Source of the DNA: Halobaculum litoreum
Lineage (GTDB): Archaea; Halobacteriota; Halobacteria; Halobacteriales; Haloferacaceae
DNA: 64,000 nucleotides
Assembly: GCF_030127125.1 (NCBI RefSeq)
Contig: NZ_CP126156.1
Location: forward strand, 1,860,001 to 1,924,000
Direction: 5' to 3'
How positions within the stretch are numbered: the first letter of the stretch is position 1; each line of letters begins with the position of its first letter. The notes below the pieces were generated by a model, which did not search any database, was not told where the DNA came from, and saw nothing but the letters and a program-made list of their open reading frames with translations. A program made the position numbers and the translations under genes. Shown piece after piece: positions 56,460 through 64,000 of the stretch.

Positions 56460-56578
56460 AGCGACTAGAGGATCGTCGCGCGAGGAGATAACTGCGTACG
56501 GTGGCGAGCTCGCACGGGACACGGGAAACCGGACGACTGCGGCGCCGTCGCCGCCGTGTGTCGGTCCCCGCGGACCGC

Positions 56579-58447
56579 TCAGACGTGCTCGTCGAGGAAG
56601 TCGGCGATGGCCTCGAACTCCGCGACGAGGTTCTCGCGGCTCGTCGTGTGGTGGCCCTCGTCCTCGAAGATCAGTTTCTCCACCGGGACGCCCTGTTCGC
56701 GCACCGCCTCGACGACCTGCTCGGCCTCGCCGACGGGGACCCGCGGGTCGTTGGCGCCGTGCTGGACGAACAGGGGACAGCGCACGTTCTCGATGTGGGT
56801 GAGCGGCGAGACGGACTTCAGGAACGCGTAGTCGTCGGCGAGGCTCCCGTACTCGGCCTCGCGGTGGCTGCGGCGCCACTCGCCGGTGTTCTCGAGGAAC
56901 GTGGTGAAGTCCGCGATGCCGACGAAGTCGACCGCGGCGGCCCACAGGTCCGGGTACTCGGTGATCGCCGAGAGCACCATGAAGCCGCCGTACGAGCGGC
57001 CGTAGGCGACGATCCGGTCGTCGTCCACGGCGGGAACGCCGTGGAGCCACTCGACGCCCGCGGCGACGTCGGCCACCGAGTCCATGCGCTTCTCGACGTC
57101 GTCGAGGTGCGCGTACGCCGCGCCGTACCCCGAGGAGCCGCGGACGTTCGGCTCCAGCACCGCGTACCCCCGGTTCAGGAAGAACTGCTTCGTCGGGTAG
57201 AACCACGGCCGGCGCTGGTGTTCGGGGCCGCCGTGGATGTCGACGATGGCGGGCACCGACGCGTCCGGGTCGGCGGCGTCGACGCCCGGCGGGAGCGTCC
57301 AGTACGCCGGGACGTCGCGGCCGTCGAACGTCGGGTAGCGGACCGTCTCGGGCGCGTGGAACGCCGACGCGGGGAGGCCGTTCGTGCCGACCGGCGTCCA
57401 GTCGGTCGCCGTCGCCTCGCCGAACGCGACGCCGCACACGCCGTACGGCTCCGTGGGCGAGGTGTGGGTGAACACCAGCCGCTCGGCGGCCGCGTCGAAC
57501 GCGAGGTCCGAGACGACGCCGTCGACGGCGGGCGTCGCGACCGGGTCGACGGCGGGGGCGCCGGCCGCGTCGGTCGCGAGCGTCCCCGCGTGCAGCGTCG
57601 AGTAGCCGCCCTCGTTGACGGTGTACGCGAGCCGGCCCGTGTCCGGGTCGAACGCCAGTTCGTCCACGTCCCACACGTCGTGCCCCGGTTCGCCCGTCCC
57701 CTCGTCGTGGCCCGCGACGGGCGTCACCGAGCCGTCGGCCGGCGAGACGCGACCCACGTACGCCGTGTCGCTGCCGCGGGTCGTGACGCACAGCAGGCCG
57801 CCGTCGCCGTCGAAGCCGACGTGCGCGTACGTCGCCTCGGCGTCGTCCGAGAGGACGGTCGTGTCGCCGGTGTCGAGGTCGAGGAGCGTGAGCGTCTCGT
57901 CGTAGCTGGAGTGGGCCTTCGTCAGGACGAGGCGGTCGCCGTCGGGGGCGAACGCGGCGACCGAGAGGAACCCGCCCGGCCCCTCGAACACGCGCTCGGG
58001 CTCGCCGGCCGGTTCGTCGGGGCCGCCGACCGACTGGACGAACACGTCGAACCGGGCGTCGTCCGCGCGGTTGGCGGTGTAGGCGACGCGCTCCCCGTCG
58101 GGCCCCCACGCGCCCCACGAGTGGGTCGACTCGGGGTCGGCGGTGAGCGCGCGCTCGACGCCCGTCGCGAGGTCGTAGTGGCGCAGTTGGTCGCGCTCGT
58201 CGCTCCCGGCGTCCATCGCGTACACGAACGCCTCCTCGGTCGGCGAGGCCGCCAGCGCCGAGACGCGCTCCTCGTGGGGGGTGAGCCGGTCGGGCCACCC
58301 GCCCGGCTCGTCGACGGTCCACACCTGCGGCGTGCCCGAGGTGTCCGCGCGGAACAGCAGGCGGCCGTCGGGCGTCGTGCTCGGCGAGTCGGCGTGGTCG
58401 ACCGCGAGGAAGCGGGCGACGCCGTAGTCGCGTCGAGGGTGACTCAT
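56579..58447 (-). CDS. S9-family (prolyl oligopeptidase-like) peptidase
   Basis: 622 residues, intact. The N-terminal half is a beta-propeller of WD-like blades (LLFRADTSGTPQVWTVD, GDRLVLTKAHSSYDETL). The C-terminal alpha/beta hydrolase has the nucleophile in GRSYGGFMVLSAI, Asp in HGANDPRVP and His in EDEGHHTTSREN. It should cleave short peptides or acyl groups in the cytosol, as no signal is present. Start at ATG 58447, with a gctttagcc box about 25-32 bases upstream. Confidence 0.92.
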   Translation of the reverse strand: MSHPRRDYGVARFLAVDHADSPSTTPDGRLLFRADTSGTPQVWTVDEPGGWPDRLTPHEERVSALAASPTEEAFVYAMDAGSDERDQLRHYDLATGVERALTADPESTHSWGAWGPDGERVAYTANRADDARFDVFVQSVGGPDEPAGEPERVFEGPGGFLSVAAFAPDGDRLVLTKAHSSYDETLTLLDLDTGDTTVLSDDAEATYAHVGFDGDGGLLCVTTRGSDTAYVGRVSPADGSVTPVAGHDEGTGEPGHDVWDVDELAFDPDTGRLAYTVNEGGYSTLHAGTLATDAAGAPAVDPVATPAVDGVVSDLAFDAAAERLVFTHTSPTEPYGVCGVAFGEATATDWTPVGTNGLPASAFHAPETVRYPTFDGRDVPAYWTLPPGVDAADPDASVPAIVDIHGGPEHQRRPWFYPTKQFFLNRGYAVLEPNVRGSSGYGAAYAHLDDVEKRMDSVADVAAGVEWLHGVPAVDDDRIVAYGRSYGGFMVLSAITEYPDLWAAAVDFVGIADFTTFLENTGEWRRSHREAEYGSLADDYAFLKSVSPLTHIENVRCPLFVQHGANDPRVPVGEAEQVVEAVREQGVPVEKLIFEDEGHHTTSRENLVAEFEAIADFLDEHV

Positions 58448-58502
58448 ACGCCCACCGCGTGCGGGCCGCGGCTAAAGCGTTCGGCAGGCGGCGAGGTGCG
58501 TG

Positions 58503-59963
58503 CTACAGGTCGGCCGTCGCCACGCGCTCCAGGAACGCCGCCGTCGTCCGGATCCCGTTCTCGAAGCAGTCGAGGTCGAGGTGCTCGTTCGGCGAGTGGT
58601 TCCCCTGGTCGGGGTTCGCGTACGGCACCACCAACACCGGCACGTCCGCCAGCGCGTCGACGCGGCGGAAGAACGCCGCCGGCAGCGACCCGCCGAGCAC
58701 GGGTAACTCGACGGGGTCGGCGTCCCACACGGCCGACAGCGCCGACAGCACCGGCTCGCTCGCCGGCGTGTCCACGGGCGTCTTCATCGGCGGGAACCCC
58801 GTCCCCTTCGTCACCTCGACGTCCGGGTGGACGCTCGCGACGTGCGCCGCGATGCGCTCGAACGCGCGGTCCGGATGCTGGCCGGGGACGAGCCGGGTGT
58901 CGAGTTTCGCCGTCGCCGACCGCGGGACGACGGTCTTGCTCCCCTCGCCCTGATAGCCGGCGCCGAGCCCGTTCACCGTGATCGTCGGCTCCAAGAGGAG
59001 GCGTTCGTAGTAGCCGCGGCCGGTCGTGAAGTGGGTGAGCCCCAGTTCCTCGCGCACCGCGTCGGCGTCGTCCGGGAGCGCGTCGACGAGCGCCCGGTCG
59101 GCGTCGGTGACGGCGACGTCGTCGTAGAAGCCGTCGACCGCGACGCGGTCGCCGCCGGAGGGGTAGCCGCGCCCGGGGTCGGTGCCCTCGCCGTACGCGG
59201 TGAGGGAGGCGACGACCTCCGCGAGTTCGGTCGCCGCGTTCGGGACGGGCCCGCCGAAGTTGCCCGAGTGGAGGTCCGCGTTCGCCGTCTCCAGGTCGAG
59301 TTGGAACGTGAGGATGCCGCGGTTGCCGTAGATGAGCGTGGGTCGCCCGGAGCGGTGTTGCGGGCCGTCGGCGACGTACACCAGGTCCGCGTCGCGGACG
59401 GCCGCCGCGGGCGCGTCCGCGTCGGCGCCGGGGTCGTCGACCCCGGCCGCGCCGTCGAGGTACTGCTTCAGGCCGAGGCTCCCGCTCTCCTCGCCGCCCT
59501 CGACGAGCAGTTTCGCCGTCACCTCGGGCACGGCGTCCGCGCGGGCGAGCGCGTCGAGCGCGAACGCGTGGGCGGCGAACTGGCCCTTGTTGTCGCCGGC
59601 GCCGCGGCAGTAGATCGCCCCGTCGCGCACGGTCGGCTCGAACGGGGGCGAGGCCCACTCCTCGGGGTGTTCGGCCGGCTGGACGTCGTAGTGGCCGTAG
59701 AACAGCACCGTCGGCGCGTCGGGGTCGGCGGCGACGCGCTCGCCGTACACGAGCGGGTAGCGGTCCGTCTCGATGCGCCGGGCGTCGAGACCGTGGGCGG
59801 CGAGCAGGTCGCGGACCGCGTCGGCGCCGGCGTCCATCCCCTCGCCGGTCGCGCTGATCGTCGGGCGGCGCAGGAGGTCGAACAGCGACTCGCGGTAGTC
59901 GTCGATCCGGTCGGCGATCGCGGCGTCGGCCGCGCTCGCGGGCGCGGCCGGGTCGGTGGGCAT
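58503..59963 (-). CDS. M20-family metallopeptidase (dipeptidase type)
   Basis: 486 residues, intact. Two-zinc site motifs: LFYGHYDVQPAEHPEEW, GAGDNKGQFAAH, LLVEGGEESGSLGLKQY and a late NHSPNEHLDLDCFE. A lid domain lies at about residues 215-390 (NADLHSGNFGGPVPNAA). Likely an exopeptidase for dipeptides or acylated amino acids. It is in the same direction as the S9 peptidase with a 55-base gap, so both may serve peptide breakdown. Confidence 0.92.
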   Translation of the reverse strand: MPTDPAAPASAADAAIADRIDDYRESLFDLLRRPTISATGEGMDAGADAVRDLLAAHGLDARRIETDRYPLVYGERVAADPDAPTVLFYGHYDVQPAEHPEEWASPPFEPTVRDGAIYCRGAGDNKGQFAAHAFALDALARADAVPEVTAKLLVEGGEESGSLGLKQYLDGAAGVDDPGADADAPAAAVRDADLVYVADGPQHRSGRPTLIYGNRGILTFQLDLETANADLHSGNFGGPVPNAATELAEVVASLTAYGEGTDPGRGYPSGGDRVAVDGFYDDVAVTDADRALVDALPDDADAVREELGLTHFTTGRGYYERLLLEPTITVNGLGAGYQGEGSKTVVPRSATAKLDTRLVPGQHPDRAFERIAAHVASVHPDVEVTKGTGFPPMKTPVDTPASEPVLSALSAVWDADPVELPVLGGSLPAAFFRRVDALADVPVLVVPYANPDQGNHSPNEHLDLDCFENGIRTTAAFLERVATADL

Positions 59964-60036
59964 GGGTGGACCGGCGCGCTCGGGGGGCTTCGCTCTTGGG
60001 CCGGCGGCGCGGCGTGCCGGAAGCCCCACAGGAGGT

Positions 60037-60101
60037 GTTAGTAACGTTGGGATCCTTTGAATGGCAAAGTTAATATTCCGAGTGGACTGATTAACAATCA
60101 G
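60037..60101 (+). promoter_or_regulatory. promoter of the metal ABC operon with inverted repeats
   Basis: The TATA-like ttaatatt (60070-60077) lies 27-34 bases before the ATG at 60104. It is flanked by short inverted repeats: gttagtaac (60037-60045), CTTTG/CAAAG (60055-60059 and 60065-60069) and, between the TATA and the start, CTGATT-aac-AATCAG (60087-60101). The last one could be the operator of a metalloregulator. The region is AT-rich compared with the rest. Confidence 0.6.
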
Positions 60102-60103
60102 AG

Positions 60104-61156
60104 ATGGACTACACTCGACGCTCGCTCCTCGCGTCCGCCGGCGTCCTGACGACGGGCGCGGTCGCCGGCTGTCTCGGCGACGCCGGGGCGGCGACCGCCG
60201 CGGGGGCGGACGGGGATGCGGCGGCACAGGCGTCGTTCTTCGTCTTCGGCGGCGTCGCGCGCGAGGTCGCCGGCGACGCGACGACGACGGACCTGCTCGT
60301 GCCGGTCGGCCAGCACGGCCACGGCTGGGAGCCGGGGCCGCGCGTCCGCGAGGCGATCCGCGACGCCGACCTGCTCGTCCACGGGCCGGAGGGGTTCCAG
60401 CCGTGGGTCGACGACGTGCTCGGCGACCTCGCGGCCGACGACGCGGACGTGACCGCCGTCGACGTCGCCGCCGACGTCGCCCTGCTCGCCGCCGGCGAGG
60501 GTCACGACGACGACCACGAGGGGGAGCACGAGGCGGAGCACACCGAGGAGGACCACACCGATGACCACGACGAGTCGGGCGACCACGACGGGAGCGAGTC
60601 GGGGGACGACCACGACCACGGGAGCGTCGACCCCCACTTCTGGATGGACCCGCTGCGCGTCCGCGACGCGACGGCGACCGTCCGCGACGCGCTCTCGAGG
60701 GTCGACCCGGACGCGGCCGACGCCCACGCCGCGAACGCCGAGTCGTTCCGCGCGGCGCTGACCTCGCTGGACGAGCGCGTCGCCGCGCTCGTCGACGGGG
60801 CCTCGCGGGAGACGGTGCTCGTCGCCGGCCACGGCTCGTTCGGCTATCTGGCCGACCGATACGGGGTCCACGTCGAGACGCTCACCGGGGTCGGGCCCGA
60901 CGACCGGCCGACGACGCGCGACCTCGAGCGCGCCCGCGAGGTTGTCGAGACACACGACCTGCGGTACGTCTGTGCGGACCCGATCGAGTCACAGCGGGCG
61001 GCCGACCAGATCGTCGCGGAGACGGCCGCCGAGGCGGTGCTCCCGCTGACCGCGATGCCCGGGCTCACCGAGGCGTGGGCCGCCGACGACTGGGGGTACC
61101 TCGACGTGATGGAGAACGTGAACGTCCCGACGCTGGAGCGGGCCCTCGCGGAATGA
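60104..61156 (+). CDS. zinc/manganese ABC transporter substrate-binding lipoprotein
   Basis: 350 residues. A Tat-lipo signal (RRSLLASAGVLTTGAVAGC, Cys23) is followed by the cluster A-1 binding fold: GQHGHGWEPGPR (first His ligand), a His/Asp/Glu-rich loop (about 130-180), SVDPHFWMDPLRV (second His) and LVAGHGSFGYLADRYGV (third His). The Asp ligand would be in RYVCADPIES-like positions. It captures zinc or manganese outside the cell. Its stop overlaps the ATPase gene (ATGA). Confidence 0.92.
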   Translation: MDYTRRSLLASAGVLTTGAVAGCLGDAGAATAAGADGDAAAQASFFVFGGVAREVAGDATTTDLLVPVGQHGHGWEPGPRVREAIRDADLLVHGPEGFQPWVDDVLGDLAADDADVTAVDVAADVALLAAGEGHDDDHEGEHEAEHTEEDHTDDHDESGDHDGSESGDDHDHGSVDPHFWMDPLRVRDATATVRDALSRVDPDAADAHAANAESFRAALTSLDERVAALVDGASRETVLVAGHGSFGYLADRYGVHVETLTGVGPDDRPTTRDLERAREVVETHDLRYVCADPIESQRAADQIVAETAAEAVLPLTAMPGLTEAWAADDWGYLDVMENVNVPTLERALAE

Positions 61157-61895
61157 GCGCCGCGGTCGCCTTCGACGACGTGACGTTCGCGTACGGCGAG
61201 CGGCCGGTCGTCGAGGACGTGTCGCTGCGGGTCGAGCCGGGGGCGTTCCTCGGGCTCGTCGGACCCAACGGGTCGGGGAAGACCACCCTGCTGAAGCTGG
61301 CGCTGGGGTTGGTCCGCCCCGACGGCGGCGCCGTGCGCGTGTTCGGCGAGCCGGCCCACCGTCGCGGCGACGGGGGCGCGTCGGCTACGTCCCGCAGGAC
61401 GTCGGCGGCGCGAGCGACGACATGCCCGTCACCGTCGCCGAGGTCGTCCGGATGGGTCGGTACCCCGGCCGGCTGTACCGCCGGTTCGACGCGGCCGACC
61501 GCCGGGCGGTCGCCGCGGCGCTGGACCGGGTCGGCATCGCCGACCTCGCGGACCGACGGATCGGGCGGCTGTCCGGCGGGCAACGCCAACGGGCGTTCAT
61601 CGCGCGGGCGCTGGCCGCCGAGGCCGACCTGCTCGCGCTCGACGAGCCGACCGTCGGCGTCGACGCCGAGTCGCGCGAGGCGTTCTACGACCTGCTGGGC
61701 GAGCTGAACGCCGAGGGGATCACCGTCCTCCTCGTGGAACACGACATCGGCGTGGTGACGACCCACGCCTCCGAGATCGCGTGTCTGAACCGGGCGCTGT
61801 TCTTCCACGGCGACCCCGACTCGTTCGTCGAGACGGACGCGCTCGCCGAGGCGTACGGGGCCGGCCACCACGTCGTCGCTCACGATCACCCGTGA
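61153..61895 (+). CDS. metal ABC transporter ATP-binding protein, one frameshift
   Basis: With one base added near 61376 it encodes about 247 residues. Walker A is VGPNGSGKTTLLKLALG, the Q-loop VGYVPQDVGG, the signature LSGGQRQRAFIARALA, Walker B LLALDEPTVGVD and the switch VEHDIGVV. It powers the cluster A-1 importer. As read, the ORF breaks between Walker A and the Q-loop. The ATG overlaps the stop of the binding protein. Confidence 0.9.
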
Positions 61896-62904
61896 CCGGC
61901 GTCGCCGCCCCCGCCGTCGCGGCGCCGCTCGTCGCCGCCGGCGCCGTCGACCGCGCGCTCGGGGTCGTCCTCGACGACGTGTGGGGCGGGCTCCTCGACG
62001 CGCTCGCGGGCGCGACGGGGGTCGGGGTGCTCGCGTCCCCGTTCATGCAGCGGGCGTACCTCGCGGCCGTCTGCGTCGCGGTCGTCGGCCCGCTCGTGGG
62101 GAGCTTCCTCGTCCACCGCGAGTCGGCGATGATCGGCGACACGCTCGCGCACGCCGCGTTCGCGGGCGTCGCCGCCGGCCTGTTCGTCAACAGCGTGTTC
62201 GCGACGAGCGTCCCGCCGCTGGCGACGGCGCTGGTCGTCGCGGCGCTGGCGGCGCTGGTCGTCCAGACGCTCGTCGACTACGCGAGCGCCTCCCGCGACA
62301 CGTCGCTGGCGATGGTGCTCACCGGGTCGTTCGCCGTTGGGAGCGTCCTGATCACCGCGGCCGACGGCGGCATCGCCGTCGGCATCGACGCGTACCTGTT
62401 CGGCTCGCTCGCGACCGTCTCGCGGGCCGACGCCGGACTCCTGCTCGCGTTGACCGTCGGCGTCGGCCTCGTCGTCGGCGCCGCCTACCGCCCGCTCGTG
62501 TACGTCACCTTCGACGAGGTGGGCGCCCGCGCCGCGGGCGTCGACGCCGCCCGCTACACCCGGCTGCTCGCGGTGCTCACCGCGGTCGTGGTCGTCGGCG
62601 CGATGCAGATCATGGGCGTCGTCCTCGTCGCGGCGATGCTCGTGATCCCCGTCGCGACGGCCGGCCCCGTCACCGGGTTCAAGCGGGCGATGGGCGCCGG
62701 CGTCGCCGCCGGCCTCGTCGCCACGGTCGCGGGCGTCTCGCTGTCGTACTGGTTCGGCGTCGCCGCCGGCGGCACCATCGTCTCGTCGCGCTCGCGGGGT
62801 ACGTCGCCGTCACGGGCACCGCGCGGGCCCGCCGACGGCTCGCCGTCCGCCGTGACGCGGCGTCGGCGGGCGTCGCCGCCGACGGCGGCGACGACGAGCC
62901 CTGA
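61892..62904 (+). CDS. metal ABC transporter permease, one frameshift
   Basis: GTG start overlapping the ATPase stop. About 337 residues after restoring one base near 62783. It has eight or nine helices, with ESAMIGDTLAHAAFAGVAAGL (the conserved helix with Asp and His in ZnuB/MntB permeases) and MQIMGVVLVAAMLVIPVATA near the end. As read, the frame goes on to 63034 with an artefactual tail. With the binding protein and ATPase it completes the importer. Confidence 0.9.
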
Positions 62905-62952
62905 GCGCGCCGGAGCCGCCGCCTTCTTGTGGAAACGACGGCTGGTGCCGGT

Positions 62953-63654
62953 ATGGACACCCGCTCGCGAGTCCGCCTCGCGCTCGCCCTCCTCCTCGTC
63001 GCGGCGCCGCTGTGGGGCCCGCCGCTGGACGTGACCGGCACCGACTACGTCTACCGCACCGCCGAGATCGAGACCGACGGCGGCGAGATCGGCCTCGACC
63101 AACCCGGCTTCTGGGCGGGGCCGACCGACCAGATCGCGTGTCTCTCCGCGCTCGCGACGGCCGACCAGGACACGGGCTGTTATCTGGAGTCGCGCCTCCG
63201 TCACGGCGACGTCCGCGTGGACTACCCGGGGATCGAGGCGTTCAACGGCGAGCCCGCCACGCCGCGCCCGCGGTACGTCGTGTTCGGCACCCACGGCGCC
63301 GTCTACGAGCGGACCCTGACGTACGACCACGCCGACGAGTCGTTCGTCTACGGGCTCGACCGCGTCGACCCGGAGACCGCCCTCGACGACGTGGCGGCGG
63401 ACCCGGAAGGCGCTCCGTCCGCCGTCCGCGAGGCGCTCGACACAGGTGAGGCGCGGCGGAACGAGCCGCTCGACCGGATCGACGGCGGGCGCATCTACAG
63501 CCACGAGGGCGAGTACGTGCTCGTGTACGAGGACCGGGTGAGCGGCCTCCTGACGGCGAAGCCGCTCACCGAGCGCGTGTTCGAGGTCGTCGCGGTACTG
63601 GTGGGCGCGCTCCTGCTGTTCCGCGTGGGGCGCGACACCGCGGGCGGGTCGTAG
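62953..63654 (+). CDS. membrane-anchored extracellular protein, unknown function
   Basis: 233 residues. A signal-like helix (about 8-25), a mixed beta domain with a possible disulfide pair (QIACLSALATADQDTGCYL) and a C-terminal membrane helix (about 207-226) suggest a protein anchored at both ends with an outside domain. It has GPTDQIACLSAL and ARRNEPLDRIDGGRIYSHEGEYV. Family not recognised. It follows the metal transporter operon after about 50 bases. Confidence 0.65.
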   Translation: MDTRSRVRLALALLLVAAPLWGPPLDVTGTDYVYRTAEIETDGGEIGLDQPGFWAGPTDQIACLSALATADQDTGCYLESRLRHGDVRVDYPGIEAFNGEPATPRPRYVVFGTHGAVYERTLTYDHADESFVYGLDRVDPETALDDVAADPEGAPSAVREALDTGEARRNEPLDRIDGGRIYSHEGEYVLVYEDRVSGLLTAKPLTERVFEVVAVLVGALLLFRVGRDTAGGS

Positions 63655-63730
63655 GACGGACGCCGGCCGCCGCGGCCGCCTCCACAACCCTTAGGCGCCG
63701 ACGCCACACCCGGACGGTAGACGCTCTCCA

Positions 63731-64000
63731 ATGGCGAACACCGACGCGCGCGTCGACATGACCGAGGGGGCGGTGACGCCCCGGCTGTTCAGCCTCGCGT
63801 GGCCGCTCGTCCTCGGCAACCTCCTCCAGACCCTCTACAACCTCGCGGACGTGTTCTGGGTCGGCCGCGTCAGCCCCGAGGCGGTCGCCGCCGTCTCCCT
63901 GATGTTCCCGCTGTCGTGGATGTTCGTCTCCACGGCGATGGGGCTCACCGCCGCGACCATCGCGCTCGTCTCCCAGCACGTCGGCGCCGGCGACGACCGC
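63731..64000 (+). CDS. MATE family efflux transporter (5' part only)
   Basis: The window ends after 90 codons. The start has VTPRLFSLAWPLVLGNLLQTLYNLAD, then VFWVGRVSPEAVAAVSLMFPLSWMF and SQHVGAGDDR, the typical first two helices and loop of MATE exporters (drug or metabolite/H+ or Na+ antiport). The rest lies beyond the window. A TATA-like cttag lies about 40 bases upstream. Confidence 0.85.
   Translation, partial: MANTDARVDMTEGAVTPRLFSLAWPLVLGNLLQTLYNLADVFWVGRVSPEAVAAVSLMFPLSWMFVSTAMGLTAATIALVSQHVGAGDDR

Overview
The window is one stretch of a haloarchaeal (class Halobacteria) chromosome. The DNA is very G+C-rich, the proteins are acidic, many genes look leaderless (a TATA-like box about 25-35 bases before an ATG or GTG), and the gene set is archaeal: halorhodopsin, RNA polymerase subunit P, prefoldin beta, KEOPS Pcc1, an archaeal-type GGGP synthase, pantoate kinase plus phosphopantothenate synthetase, TruD and Pth2. 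I see no rRNA, tRNA, CRISPR array or insertion sequence.

Layout. 1-6 kb: a membrane protein, a Tat lipoprotein, a protein made of 55 tetrapeptide repeats whose stop overlaps the start of a PiT phosphate permease, and a DUF6498-like membrane protein. 6-12 kb (minus strand): a redoxin, halorhodopsin with a PAS histidine kinase directly upstream, a small winged-HTH/membrane pair, a membrane-anchored sulfite-oxidase-family protein and a very short SipW-type secreted protein. 12-23 kb (plus strand): a tightly packed cell-surface or polysaccharide cluster with a secreted Tyr-Gly/Ser-Asp protein, a flippase, GT2 and GT4 glycosyltransferases joined in frame, a sulfatase-fold enzyme and two large GT-C-like membrane proteins. 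23-30 kb: SDR, histidine kinase, MinD-type ATPase with a coupled partner, and a second sulfatase. 30-35 kb: an information-processing block (eL43, RpoP, Pcc1, prefoldin beta, DUF3194, zinc finger) followed by TruD-Pth2. 35-46 kb: YIP1, dCTP deaminase, a thiamine regulator, a methyltransferase, a xi-class-like GST, a second molybdopterin oxidoreductase, Nudix, the CoA-precursor pair, a cupin, TfoX-like and AspRS. 46-64 kb: histidine kinase, GGGP synthase, topoisomerase I, serine hydrolase, creatininase, a bactofilin-like protein, S9 and M20 peptidases, a zinc/manganese ABC operon and the 5' part of a MATE transporter.

A general caution: about 15 genes, including the expectedly essential topA and pantoate kinase, carry single-base insertions or deletions that break the frame (about 23 in total, many in runs of C or G). 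Restoring one base each time rebuilds a normal protein, so I read these as sequence errors rather than true pseudogenes. For such genes the coordinates given span the restored gene.
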